A stretch of 64,000 nt of DNA from the NCBI RefSeq assembly GCF_000981805.1, contig NZ_CP011132.1:1550001-1614000 (forward strand), given 5' to 3'. This document shows positions 35,750-43,613 of this stretch, piece after piece. This DNA is from Citrobacter amalonaticus Y19 (GTDB lineage: Bacteria > Pseudomonadota > Gammaproteobacteria > Enterobacterales > Enterobacteriaceae). The notes beneath the pieces were generated by a model. The model was not told where the DNA came from and searched no databases. It saw only the letters and a list, made by a program, of their open reading frames with translations. The translations under genes were made by a program, and so were the position numbers. The stretch's first letter is position 1; the number at the start of each line of letters is the position of its first letter.

Positions 35750-36665
35750 AACATTACTGGCCTTACAGGATGTGCACGTCAATTTCCCGGCGAAGAAGAA
35801 CTGGCTGGGACGGGTGACCGAACGCGTGCACGCGCTCAACGGCATGGATTTACAGATCCGCCGGGGCGAAACGCTGGGGATTGTGGGGGAATCCGGCTGT
35901 GGGAAAAGTACGCTGGCGCAGTTGCTTATGGGGATGCTGAAGCCCAGCCAGGGGCAATATCAGCAGGATTCACCATCGACCGAAATGCAGATGGTGTTTC
36001 AGGACCCGCTCTCCTCGCTGGATCCGCGTCTGCCGGTCTGGCGAATTATCACCGAGCCGGTGTGGATCCAAAAACGCAGCAGCGAACGGGAGCGACGGGC
36101 ACTGGCAGCAACCTTAGCAAGCCAGGTCGGGATCCGCCCGGAATATCTCGACCGCCTGCCGCACGCGTTCTCCGGCGGGCAGCGTCAGCGTATCGCGATT
36201 GCCCGCGCGCTGTCGTCAGAACCGGATGTGATCGTGCTGGATGAACCGACGTCGGCGCTGGATATTTCCGTTCAGGCGCAGATCCTGAATCTGCTGGTCG
36301 CGCTGCAGGCCAGCCGCAATCTGACCTACATTCTGATCTCGCATAACGTCTCGGTGGTACGTCATATGAGCGACCGGGTGGCGGTGATGTACCTCGGGCA
36401 AATCGTCGAACTCGGCGAAACGGCGCAGGTCCTCACCACTCCGGCACATCCTTATACCCGTCTGCTGCTGGATTCTGTACCGAAAACCGGCGCGCCGCTT
36501 GATGAAGAACAGGTGATCCGTAAAACGGAATTGCCCGGCAACCGGGTTCTGCCAGTGGGCTGTTTCTTTCGTGAACGGTGTCCGTTCGCCAGCAGTGGAT
36601 GTGAAAACCGACAGGCGCTGCGCAGACTTGATGCGGGAACCGACGTGCGTTGTTGGCGTGCGTGA
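35742..36665 (+). CDS. ddpF: DdpF, dipeptide ABC importer ATPase
   Basis: Second ATPase (DppF/OppF type), 307 residues, forming a heterodimer with DdpD. Walker A GESGCGKST, signature FSGGQRQR, Walker B VIVLDEPTSALD and the C-terminal CFFRERCPFASSGC cluster are all present. It overlaps ddpD by 8 bases, keeping equal stoichiometry. It is the last gene of the cluster and ends before a hairpin shared with the convergent osmC. Confidence 0.94.
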   Translation: MSETLLALQDVHVNFPAKKNWLGRVTERVHALNGMDLQIRRGETLGIVGESGCGKSTLAQLLMGMLKPSQGQYQQDSPSTEMQMVFQDPLSSLDPRLPVWRIITEPVWIQKRSSERERRALAATLASQVGIRPEYLDRLPHAFSGGQRQRIAIARALSSEPDVIVLDEPTSALDISVQAQILNLLVALQASRNLTYILISHNVSVVRHMSDRVAVMYLGQIVELGETAQVLTTPAHPYTRLLLDSVPKTGAPLDEEQVIRKTELPGNRVLPVGCFFRERCPFASSGCENRQALRRLDAGTDVRCWRA

Positions 36666-36684
36666 TGGCACGTGGTAAGGCTTT

Positions 36685-36714
36685 TTGCCCGGTCAGCATT
36701 GCGCGACCGGGCAA
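36685..36714. terminator. bidirectional hairpin ddpF / osmC
   Basis: 10-bp stem TTGCCCGGTC / GACCGGGCAA between convergent ddpF and osmC. It belongs to the recurring GCCCGGT hairpin type seen in this window. Confidence 0.78.
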
Positions 36715-36722
36715 TACTGTCG

Positions 36723-37154
36723 TTACGACTTCAGCTGGTAATCGAGGGTGATTTCCGCTTTCAGCACCTGCGATACCGGGCAACCGGCTTTCGCTTTCTG
36801 GATGATGCCGTCGAAGGTGGCGGCATCGATTCCCGGTACTTTCACTTCGCTGTGCAGCGCGATTTTGGTAATGGCAAAACCGGCATCGACTTTGTCCAGC
36901 GACACGTCAGCCGTGGTGTCGATGGCATCCGGCGTGAAGCCCGCTTCACCGAGCATCAACGACAGCGCCATTGAAAAACAGGCGGCATGCGCCGCGCCGA
37001 TCAGTTCTTCCGGGTTGGTGCCTTTCACCCCTTCAAAACGGGTATTAAAACCATAAGGCTGCTGGTTCAGCACGCCACTTTCCGTCGAAACCGTGCCTTT
37101 TCCGCGTTTGATGTCGCCTTCCCAGTGTGCCTGACCTTTCTTATGGATTGTCAT
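36723..37154 (-). CDS. osmC: OsmC, peroxiredoxin for organic hydroperoxides
   Basis: Cytoplasmic thiol peroxidase that reduces organic hydroperoxides and is induced by osmotic stress and in stationary phase in E. coli. It is 143 residues, the E. coli length. The two catalytic cysteines are intact, Cys59 in HAACFSMAL and Cys125 in KAGCPVSQ. The start MTIHKKGQAHWEGD is the usual one, with AAGGAGAG upstream. It is divergent from sra. In E. coli the osmC promoters face bdm; here bdm is not found in the 226-base gap. Confidence 0.96.
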   Translation of the reverse strand: MTIHKKGQAHWEGDIKRGKGTVSTESGVLNQQPYGFNTRFEGVKGTNPEELIGAAHAACFSMALSLMLGEAGFTPDAIDTTADVSLDKVDAGFAITKIALHSEVKVPGIDAATFDGIIQKAKAGCPVSQVLKAEITLDYQLKS

Positions 37155-37380
37155 CGTTCTCTCCTTTTTATCGTCGGGATAACAAGTATAGGACGCTCAG
37201 CAGATTTTGTGGCGGTAAGCAGAGACTTCTTAATTCCCTGCTTACACATTGACCTTTCAGAGAAAATGGCCGACCATCAATCAGGTCGGTATTTTTCTGT
37301 ATCGTCGACCTTAAGGGTTATATTTCGTCCGAAGTCACATGGACTCATCCTTGAACCAGTAACAGGATAAAGGAGTTAGA

Positions 37381-37524
37381 ATGAAATCGAACCGTCAGGC
37401 CCGTCATATTCTTGGACTGGACCATAAGATCTCCAATCAGCGCAAAGTGGTGACTGAAGGTGAACAAACCAGCGTGGTGAACAACCCTACCGGCAGAAAA
37501 CGCCACGCAGACAGCAAAAAGTAA
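37381..37524 (+). CDS. sra: Sra, stationary-phase-induced ribosome-associated protein
   Basis: A 47-residue basic protein bound to the 30S subunit in stationary phase (also called rpsV). The start MKSNRQARHILGLDHK is nearly identical to E. coli Sra; the last residues differ slightly (KRHADSKK). A strong AAGGAG precedes the ATG. It ends before a good terminator and is followed by maeA, as in E. coli. In E. coli the small gene bdm sits just upstream in the same direction; it is missing here. Confidence 0.95.
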   Translation: MKSNRQARHILGLDHKISNQRKVVTEGEQTSVVNNPTGRKRHADSKK

Positions 37525-37547
37525 CCGTACAGCCCGAATATGACGAT

Positions 37548-37577
37548 AAACACCATCGCACCCGCGATGGTGTTTTT
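37548..37577 (+). terminator. terminator of sra
   Basis: 12-bp stem AAACACCATCGC / GCGATGGTGTTT with a 4-base loop and a T-run. A classic intrinsic terminator between sra and maeA. Confidence 0.93.
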
Positions 37578-37696
37578 GCTTACAAAAAGCCTTAATCCAT
37601 TCGCAATGCTTTATACTCTCTGCCCGATACCCTGGTGGAATGGCAACGTATTATAAAAAGTGCCAGGGACGGATATTCAAAAAAAGAGTGAGTGAC

Positions 37697-39394
37697 ATGG
37701 AAACCAAAAACAAAAAAATGCGTTCCCTTTATATTCCTTACGCTGGCCCGGTACTGCTGGAATTTCCCTTACTGAATAAAGGCAGTGCATTCAGTATGGA
37801 GGAACGCCGTAACTTCAACCTGCTGGGGTTACTGCCGGAAGTGGTCGAGTCGATTGAAGAACAGGCGGAACGCGCCTGGATCCAGTATCAGGGATTCAAA
37901 ACGGAGATCGACAAGCACATCTACCTGCGCAATATTCAGGATACCAACGAAACCCTGTTCTACCGACTGGTTAACAACCATCTCGATGAGATGATGCCGG
38001 TTATCTACACGCCAACGGTGGGCGCGGCCTGTGAACGCTTCTCCGAGATTTATCGTCGCGCGCGCGGCGTGTTCATCTCCTACCAGAACCGCCACAACAT
38101 GGACGATATCCTGCAAAACGTCCCCAACCACAACATCAAAGTGATTGTGGTGACCGACGGCGAACGTATCCTCGGTCTTGGCGACCAGGGGATCGGCGGA
38201 ATGGGCATTCCCATCGGTAAGCTTTCACTGTACACCGCCTGTGGCGGAATAAGCCCTGCCTATACTTTGCCCGTGGTGCTGGATGTGGGAACCAACAATC
38301 CACAACTGCTCAACGATCCGTTGTACATGGGCTGGCGGAATCCGCGCATCACCGACGACGAATACTATGCGTTTGTTGATGAATTCATTCAGGCCGTTAA
38401 GCAGCGCTGGCCGGACGTTCTGCTGCAGTTCGAAGACTTCGCGCAGAAAAACGCCATGCCGTTACTTAACCGCTATCGCGACGAAATCTGCTCCTTCAAC
38501 GACGACATTCAAGGTACCGCCGCGGTGACCGTGGGTACGCTGATCGCCGCCAGTCGTGCGGCAGGTAGCCAGCTCAGCGAGCAGAAAATTGTCTTCCTTG
38601 GCGCAGGGTCCGCCGGTTGTGGTATCGCCGAACAGATAATCGCCCAAATCCAGCGTGAAGGATTAAGCGAAGAGGCCGCGCGCCAGAGAGTCTTCATGGT
38701 GGACCGCTTTGGCCTGCTGACCGACCAGATGCCGAATCTACTCTCCTTCCAGACCAAACTGGTGCAGAAGCGTGAAAATCTGCACTCGTGGGATAGCGAC
38801 AGCGACGTGCTGTCGTTGCTGGACGTGGTCCGTAACGTTAAGCCCGATATTCTGATCGGCGTTTCCGGACAAACGGGACTGTTCACCGAAGAGATCATCC
38901 GCGAAATGCACAAGCATTGTCCGCGCCCGATCGTGATGCCGCTGTCTAATCCCACCTCGCGTGTGGAAGCGACGCCGCAGGACATCATCGCCTGGACGGA
39001 AGGTAACGCGCTGGTCGCCACCGGCAGTCCGTTCATGCCAGTGGTCTGGAAAGACAAAATCTATCCTATTGCCCAGTGTAACAACGCCTATATTTTCCCG
39101 GGGATTGGGCTGGGCGTGATTGCCTCCGGCGCATCTCGCATTACCGATGAGATGTTGATGTCCGCCAGTGAAACGCTGGCCCAGCATTCGCCGCTGGTGC
39201 TTAACGGTGAAGGGCTGGTGTTGCCGGAACTGAAAGACATTCAGACCGTCTCTCGCGCCATTGCGTTTGCCGTCGGTAAGATGGCGCAGCAACAGGGCAT
39301 GGCAGTGAAAACCTCCGCCGAAGCGCTGTTGCAGGCGATTGAAGAGAACTTCTGGCAGGCGGAATATCGCGACTATCGTCGTACTTCCATCTGA
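37697..39394 (+). CDS. maeA: MaeA, NAD-dependent malic enzyme
   Basis: Oxidatively decarboxylates malate to pyruvate with NAD (formerly sfcA), joining the TCA cycle to gluconeogenesis. The ATG at 37697 gives 565 residues, the E. coli length; the in-frame start at 37640 would add an unrelated leader. The N-terminal malic domain has VIYTPTVGAACERFSEIY and the signature GLGDQGIGGMGIPIGK, and EDFAQKNAM with FNDDIQGTAA carries the metal-binding acidic residues. The NAD-binding fold follows with VFLGAGSAGCGIAE. It is monocistronic, ending at a GC-rich hairpin. Confidence 0.97.
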   Translation: METKNKKMRSLYIPYAGPVLLEFPLLNKGSAFSMEERRNFNLLGLLPEVVESIEEQAERAWIQYQGFKTEIDKHIYLRNIQDTNETLFYRLVNNHLDEMMPVIYTPTVGAACERFSEIYRRARGVFISYQNRHNMDDILQNVPNHNIKVIVVTDGERILGLGDQGIGGMGIPIGKLSLYTACGGISPAYTLPVVLDVGTNNPQLLNDPLYMGWRNPRITDDEYYAFVDEFIQAVKQRWPDVLLQFEDFAQKNAMPLLNRYRDEICSFNDDIQGTAAVTVGTLIAASRAAGSQLSEQKIVFLGAGSAGCGIAEQIIAQIQREGLSEEAARQRVFMVDRFGLLTDQMPNLLSFQTKLVQKRENLHSWDSDSDVLSLLDVVRNVKPDILIGVSGQTGLFTEEIIREMHKHCPRPIVMPLSNPTSRVEATPQDIIAWTEGNALVATGSPFMPVVWKDKIYPIAQCNNAYIFPGIGLGVIASGASRITDEMLMSASETLAQHSPLVLNGEGLVLPELKDIQTVSRAIAFAVGKMAQQQGMAVKTSAEALLQAIEENFWQAEYRDYRRTSI

Positions 39395-39400
39395 TGAACC

Positions 39401-39424
39401 GCCCGGTGGCGCACGCTGCCGGGC
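39401..39424 (+). terminator. hairpin after maeA
   Basis: GCCCGG/CCGGGC stem with a GC-rich inner part, 6 bases after the maeA stop. It lacks a strong T-run (CTTCAG follows), so it may be a REP-like stabiliser rather than a full terminator. Confidence 0.55.
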
Positions 39425-39505
39425 CTTCAGACTTGCGCTATTTCATCACTTGCGCTTACACTTTCAGCATCAATTAACATTCGGATAAATAAAAGGAGGA
39501 TACTT

Positions 39506-39589
39506 ATGCTGTACTGTGAACGATTCATCGCTTCACATGCTTTTGGCGATCGCCAGTGCTCAAGCGTTATCGGTATCGTGCTGCGATAA
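39506..39589 (+). CDS. putative 27-residue leader peptide upstream of ABC-F gene
   Basis: A 27-codon ORF beginning MLYCERFIASHAFGDRQ with an unusually good ribosome site (AAAAGGAGGA, 5 bases from the ATG). It ends ~113 bases before the ABC-F gene. Its last codons lie inside a long hairpin (39558-39602). The layout is that of regulatory leader peptides, where a stalled ribosome changes RNA folding. Genes for antibiotic-resistance ABC-F proteins are often controlled this way. I do not recognise the peptide. The alternative is a small protein in its own right or a chance ORF. Confidence 0.6.
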   Translation: MLYCERFIASHAFGDRQCSSVIGIVLR

Positions 39590-39606
39590 CTTCGGCTTGA
39601 GCGAAG
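39558..39606 (+). promoter_or_regulatory. putative attenuator hairpins before ABC-F gene
   Basis: GCTCAAGC-GTTATCG (39558-39572) pairs with CGATAAC (39584-39590) and, after a 4-base bulge, GCTTGAGC (39595-39602), giving 15 pairs. A competing hairpin CTTCG/CGAAG (39590-39606) uses the same 3' arm. The CTTGAG at the weak ABC-F ribosome site could also pair with the 5' arm CTCAAG. Mutually exclusive folds around a leader stop codon suggest attenuation. Confidence 0.55.
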
Positions 39607-39702
39607 CTAACTTCTGAAATCCCCTTCTCTCGGGCTTACCGGGTTATCGTCAGCGATGTTTGACGAGGCGTTTTGACGCCTGTAACTCTTGAGTAAGCAA
39701 CA

Positions 39703-41418
39703 ATGAGTACATTACTAACCGCACAATCTCTACACGTTGATATGGCGTTCGGCACACTTTTCGACGATCTGACGTTTACCCTGAAAAAAGGCGATCGCAT
39801 TGGGCTTATCGGCTACAACGGTTGTGGCAAAAGCACACTGCTGAAAGTTCTCGACGGTTCGATTGTCCCGACGAGTGGAACCCTGGCGCTAGCGAACCAC
39901 TGCCATCTTGCCCGTGTCGAACAACATTTGCCTGATGAGATCCTACCGTTGACGTTACAGGAAGCCGTTCTGGCTCAACTTCCTGAACATGAACGCGCCA
40001 GTCAACTCTGGCAGGTCGACGCGTTGCTCGCGCAGATGGGCTTTAGTCCCCAGGATCTGCAATTAACCGCGCAAACGCTGAGTGGTGGTCAGCATACGCG
40101 CCTGCTGCTGGCCCGCGCGCTAATGCGTCATCCTGACCTCCTGCTGCTTGACGAGCCGGGCAACCATCTGGATTTGCCCACGCTACTGTGGCTGGAACAG
40201 TTTTTACAGAACTGGTCCGGCAGTTTTGTGGTGGTGTCCCACGATCCTCAACTGCTGGATGCGATCACCAACGGCACCTGGATCCTGCGCGATCGTACCC
40301 TGCATTCCTTTGCGCTGCCCTGCAGCGCGGCCCGGCAGGCACTGACTGAGCGCGATGCCAGCGACGCATTGCGGCATAAAGCGGAGCAAAAAGAGATCGA
40401 TCGCGTTACCGCCAGCGCTAAACGACTGGCAACCTGGGGTCGGGTGTACGACAACGAAGATCTGTCGCGCAAAGCGAAGCAAATGGAAAAACAGGTGTTA
40501 CGTCTGAAGGAGGTGCAAACGGATCTGACGGCAGGAAGTCAGTGGTCACTAACATTGCACGGAGACGCCCTCCGGGCAGACCGTTTGCTGGAAATGTCGC
40601 ACCTGTCGGTCACGCCTGCTCCTGGGGCGCCGACGCTGTTTACCCTTGCCGGCTGCCGCCTGAAGAGTGGCGATCGGGTGGCGATTGTCGGGCGTAACGG
40701 CTGCGGTAAATCCTCGCTGTTAAGACTTATCTGGCAGCATTATCAGACGGAACGGGCGTCAGATTCGCTGCGCCTCCACCCTCGCGTAACGCTTGGCTAC
40801 TACGACCAGACGCTGCATCAACTGCCGGATGACGCGTCGTTGTTTGACGCCCTTGAACCGTTCGCCCCACAGCCGGATATCCGCAAAATGGCGCTGATTA
40901 GCGCGGGATTTCCGTGGATTCGCCATGCGCAATCGGTCAGTACATTAAGCGGCGGCGAACGTTCGCGTCTGCTGTTCGTTGGACTGTCGCTGGCGCGCTA
41001 TAGCCTGCTCATGCTGGATGAACCGACTAACCATCTGGATATGGAAGGCAAAGAGGCGCTCGCTCAGACGCTGCAAACCTTTGAGGGTGGCGTACTGTTG
41101 GTCAGCCACGATCGTCAACTCATCAGCCAGAGCTGTAATCGGTTCTGGTTTGTTGACGACGGCGAACTGAGCGAATGGCACGATCTGGAAGCCGTCTATG
41201 CCCGTATCCGGCAAACCACGACGGAACTTTCGCCAACTGATGTGGAAGATGGCACTCCGCTTGCCCTGGAGCACATTGACGAGGAAGCGCTGCTGGAAAA
41301 ACTGCTCACGCTTGAACAGCGTCTGGCGGAGGATCTGGCGCGTAAACCCCGACACCAGAAGCCGCAGTTGCAGGCGCAATGGCGTAAAGAGATAGACGAC
41401 ATCACCGCGCGTCTTTAA
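39703..41418 (+). CDS. ABC-F family ATPase (ribosome-associated type)
   Basis: A 571-residue protein with two ATP-binding cassettes and no membrane domain, the hallmark of ABC-F proteins, which act at the ribosomal E site or, in some, protect it from antibiotics. Cassette 1 has Walker A GYNGCGKST (37-45), signature LSGGQ and Walker B LLLLDEPGNHLD, with Gly where Thr is usual. A charged helical linker follows (~residues 215-275). Cassette 2 has GRNGCGKSS, LSGGERSR and LMLDEPTNHLD. A C-terminal coiled tail is rich in Glu/Leu/Arg. It is not EttA, Uup, YbiT or YheS as I know them, so it is an extra ABC-F. It sits where E. coli carries adhP, between maeA and yddM. The leader ORF and hairpins upstream suggest translation-sensitive control. 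Confidence 0.88.
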   Translation: MSTLLTAQSLHVDMAFGTLFDDLTFTLKKGDRIGLIGYNGCGKSTLLKVLDGSIVPTSGTLALANHCHLARVEQHLPDEILPLTLQEAVLAQLPEHERASQLWQVDALLAQMGFSPQDLQLTAQTLSGGQHTRLLLARALMRHPDLLLLDEPGNHLDLPTLLWLEQFLQNWSGSFVVVSHDPQLLDAITNGTWILRDRTLHSFALPCSAARQALTERDASDALRHKAEQKEIDRVTASAKRLATWGRVYDNEDLSRKAKQMEKQVLRLKEVQTDLTAGSQWSLTLHGDALRADRLLEMSHLSVTPAPGAPTLFTLAGCRLKSGDRVAIVGRNGCGKSSLLRLIWQHYQTERASDSLRLHPRVTLGYYDQTLHQLPDDASLFDALEPFAPQPDIRKMALISAGFPWIRHAQSVSTLSGGERSRLLFVGLSLARYSLLMLDEPTNHLDMEGKEALAQTLQTFEGGVLLVSHDRQLISQSCNRFWFVDDGELSEWHDLEAVYARIRQTTTELSPTDVEDGTPLALEHIDEEALLEKLLTLEQRLAEDLARKPRHQKPQLQAQWRKEIDDITARL

Positions 41419-41425
41419 AACTCAA

Positions 41426-41453
41426 TGCCCGGTAACGTGATGTTTACCGGGCA
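41426..41453 (+). terminator. hairpin after ABC-F gene
   Basis: 10-bp stem TGCCCGGTAA / TTACCGGGCA followed by ATTTGCG, directly after the stop codon. Arms identical to those of the dosP/mcp hairpin. Confidence 0.75.
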
Positions 41454-41552
41454 ATTTGCGTAGCGCTTTCCAGTATTCATCCCCTCTCCTTTTCTCTTTG
41501 CTCATTTCGCCAGACAATCACGCACACGACGGCGAAAGTTGTTGCGCCACAC

Positions 41553-41573
41553 GGAACATAATGCTACTGTTCC
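41553..41573 (+). promoter_or_regulatory. palindrome over -10 of HigBA-type pair
   Basis: GGAACA-N9-TGTTCC, with CATAAT (a -10-like hexamer) starting inside the left arm, 25 bases before the toxin start. Position and symmetry fit an autoregulatory operator bound by the HigA-type antitoxin. Confidence 0.55.
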
Positions 41574-41597
41574 TCTTGAAGGAACGAGGTGAAATGG

Positions 41598-41876
41598 ATG
41601 ATCATGAATTTCAGGCACAAGGGATTACGCGACCTGTTTCTTCACGGCAAAACGTCTGGTGTGATGACAAATCACGTCAGACGTTTACGACACCGCCTTG
41701 CTGTGATTGATGCCGCAGGCTGCGTGAACGATATCAACATGCCCGGTTACCGGCTGCATCTCCTGAGCGGCGATCGCGATGGCGTCTGGGCGATTTCGGT
41801 TTCAGGCAACTGGCGTATGACGTTTGAATTCGTCAATGGCGATGCGTACATTCTGGATTACGAGGATTATCACTGA
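41598..41876 (+). CDS. HigB-type RelE-superfamily toxin
   Basis: A 92-residue protein of the HigB/plasmid-maintenance killer family, expected to cut mRNA on the ribosome. It begins MIMNFRHKGLRDLFLHGKT and contains the family end motif SGNWRMTFEF...YILDYEDYH. The ATG at 41598 is used, with GAGG 8 bases upstream; earlier in-frame starts lack a site. The toxin comes first and the antitoxin yddM overlaps its stop by one base, the reversed order typical of HigBA modules. Activity is inferred from the family. Confidence 0.88.
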   Translation: MIMNFRHKGLRDLFLHGKTSGVMTNHVRRLRHRLAVIDAAGCVNDINMPGYRLHLLSGDRDGVWAISVSGNWRMTFEFVNGDAYILDYEDYH

Positions 41877-42160
41877 TGAAAATGGCGAATCATCCCCGCC
41901 CCGGGGATATCATTCAGGAAGCGCTGGACGAACTGAACGTCAGTTTGCGTGAATTTGCCCGAGCAATGGAGATTGCGCCCTCAACGGCAAGTCGGTTACT
42001 CACGGGTAAAGCGGCCCTGACCCCGGAAATGGCGATCAAACTCTCGGTCGTGATCGGCAGCTCTCCCGAAATGTGGCTGAATCTGCAAAATACCTGGAGT
42101 CTGGCTCAGGCGCAAAAAAGCGTGGACGTTTCCCGCCTGCGCCGACTGGCCGTACAGTAA
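41876..42160 (+). CDS. yddM: YddM, HigA-type antitoxin/regulator
   Basis: A 94-residue helix-turn-helix protein nearly identical to E. coli YddM and of the HigA antitoxin family. The Xre-type domain spans ~15-70 with VSLREFARAMEIAPSTASRLLTGKAALTPEMA. Its start overlaps the toxin stop. It should neutralise the upstream HigB-type toxin and repress the pair through the palindrome at 41553-41573. It lies downstream of fdnGHI on the opposite strand, the same neighbourhood as in E. coli. Confidence 0.93.
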   Translation: MKMANHPRPGDIIQEALDELNVSLREFARAMEIAPSTASRLLTGKAALTPEMAIKLSVVIGSSPEMWLNLQNTWSLAQAQKSVDVSRLRRLAVQ

Positions 42161-42174
42161 AAAAACGAGTGGAA

Positions 42175-42203
42175 TGCCGGACAGACGAACGCGCCGTCCG
42201 GCA
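42175..42203. terminator. bidirectional hairpin yddM / pyrophosphatase
   Basis: 8-bp stem TGCCGGAC / GTCCGGCA between convergent genes; REP-like arms. No long T-run on either side. Confidence 0.6.
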
Positions 42204-42210
42204 GATTCGC

Positions 42211-42813
42211 TTATTGCTGAGGATTTTTCGCTTTCCAGGCGTCCCATGCCTGTTTGATTTCCTGCTTCGCGGTCGCCGCGTCGTTAAAGCCGTTCAGCTC
42301 CACTTTTTTACGCGCGTCCGGTAACTCTTTATAGATCCGGAAGAACGATTCCAGGCGCTGAGCCTCAATTTTTGGCAGGTCGGCCACTTCCTTGATGTCG
42401 TCATAGGTAGGATCAATTTTGCTGACGGGAACCGCCACAATTTTGTCATCCTTCTCACCGCCATCAATCATCTTCAGAACGCCAATCGCACGCAGTTTGA
42501 TCAGCGTTCCCGGTGCCATCGGGGCGCGGGTGTAGAAGATCACGTCCAGCGGATCGCCGTCGCCCGCCAGTGACTGGGTCAGAGAGCCGTAGTTTGCCGG
42601 ATAAGCTACCGGCATTGACTGGAAGCGGTCTGCGAAGATGAATCCAGTTTTCGCGTCGGTTTCGTATTTAATGATCCCACCGGCAGGAATTTCCGTCACG
42701 GCGTAAAACTCTTCCGGATTGTTCTCCGGTTGTGGAAAGTCGAGGATGTTCTGCGCCTGAACTGACGCACAAAGGAATACGCTTACAGCGAGTAATGTTT
42801 TGACCAGATGCAT
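42211..42813 (-). CDS. exported family I inorganic pyrophosphatase
   Basis: Hydrolyses pyrophosphate to two phosphates. The 200 residues begin with a clear signal peptide (MHLVKTLLAVSVFLCASVQA) and the mature enzyme has EIPAGGIIKYE (substrate-binding), the family signature DGDPLDV (85-91, three metal-binding Asp) and the later KDDKIVAVPV and RIYKELP blocks. Cytoplasmic Ppa lacks a signal peptide, so this is a second, periplasmic enzyme; its pyrophosphate source there is unclear. It sits alone between yddM and fdnI and is preceded by the fdnGHI terminator, so it needs its own promoter in 42814-42894. Confidence 0.92.
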   Translation of the reverse strand: MHLVKTLLAVSVFLCASVQAQNILDFPQPENNPEEFYAVTEIPAGGIIKYETDAKTGFIFADRFQSMPVAYPANYGSLTQSLAGDGDPLDVIFYTRAPMAPGTLIKLRAIGVLKMIDGGEKDDKIVAVPVSKIDPTYDDIKEVADLPKIEAQRLESFFRIYKELPDARKKVELNGFNDAATAKQEIKQAWDAWKAKNPQQ

Positions 42814-42891
42814 TGTCGGTTAACTCTTCGGTTATTTGTGAAGACAACACGTTAGGTTTTGGTGATGACAGAGGCATGACGTTTTGATGGC

Positions 42892-42924
42892 AAAAAAAAG
42901 GCACTACTTGTGTAGCGCCTTTTT
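42892..42924 (-). terminator. terminator of fdnGHI
   Basis: Stem AAAAAGGCACTAC / GTAGCGCCTTTTT (one mismatch) with a run of eight T on the minus strand, 33 bases after the fdnI stop. Strong intrinsic terminator; the T-run on the plus side could also work. Confidence 0.93.
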
Positions 42925-42956
42925 ATCGGTGAAGCCTTTATTGGTGAAAAAGAGAC

Positions 42957-43613
42957 TTAGTTTATCCCTTCTTCACTCTCCTTTTTCGCTTCTGCTTTCT
43001 CGATGTCACGATACCAGCGTGGGTGGTGTTTCTTCGCCCAGCGGCGACTCACCTTCCCTTCAATCATCCCTTTAATCGATCCCTTCACCCAGAATGCCAT
43101 GTACATATGGATGAGGATGGCGTGAATCAGAATGATCCCCGCCGCCGCGTGGATCAGCAGGCTGTAACGCACCACCTGCATCGGGAAGTATTGCGCGAAG
43201 TACGGACGCCAGATAATCACGCCGGTCACCAGCAGCACAAAAATCATACTCATGATCGACCAGAACATCATCTTTTGTCCGGCGTTATATTTGCCGACAT
43301 CCGCCACTTTGTGTTCGTTGCCTTTCAGCACTTCGACAATGTTCTTCAGCCACGGAAGGTCTTTCTTATCCGGGATGTTGTGATGGACGAAACGAACAAA
43401 CATGAACATCAGCGCGATGAAGATAGCCACACCAAAGAACGGATGCAAGATGCGTCCCATCTGCGGCGTACCGAAGGTTTGTGTCAGCCATTGCAGCGTC
43501 GGGAAGAAAAACGAAATCCCCGACAACGCCACCAGGAAGAAGCAAATCACCACCGTCCAGTGACAGGCGCGGTCGATGAACTTCGTGCGCACAATCATTT
43601 TCGATTTACTCAT
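42957..43613 (-). CDS. fdnI: FdnI, cytochrome b556 subunit of formate dehydrogenase-N
   Basis: Inner-membrane gamma subunit with four membrane helices and two haem b groups; passes electrons from FdnH to menaquinone. The ATG at 43613 gives 218 residues and the E. coli start MSKSKMIVRTKFIDR. An in-frame start at 43685 would lie well inside fdnH and is rejected. Histidines in the helices (CHWTVV, LHPFFGV, LIHAAAGIILIHAILIH) fit the haem ligands. It overlaps the end of fdnH by 8 bases and closes the operon. Confidence 0.96.
   Translation of the reverse strand: MSKSKMIVRTKFIDRACHWTVVICFFLVALSGISFFFPTLQWLTQTFGTPQMGRILHPFFGVAIFIALMFMFVRFVHHNIPDKKDLPWLKNIVEVLKGNEHKVADVGKYNAGQKMMFWSIMSMIFVLLVTGVIIWRPYFAQYFPMQVVRYSLLIHAAAGIILIHAILIHMYMAFWVKGSIKGMIEGKVSRRWAKKHHPRWYRDIEKAEAKKESEEGIN

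Noticed and set aside
34997..35845. 282-residue antisense ORF over ddpD
   Set aside because: Shadow of the ATPase gene with His/Arg-rich composition typical of such frames.
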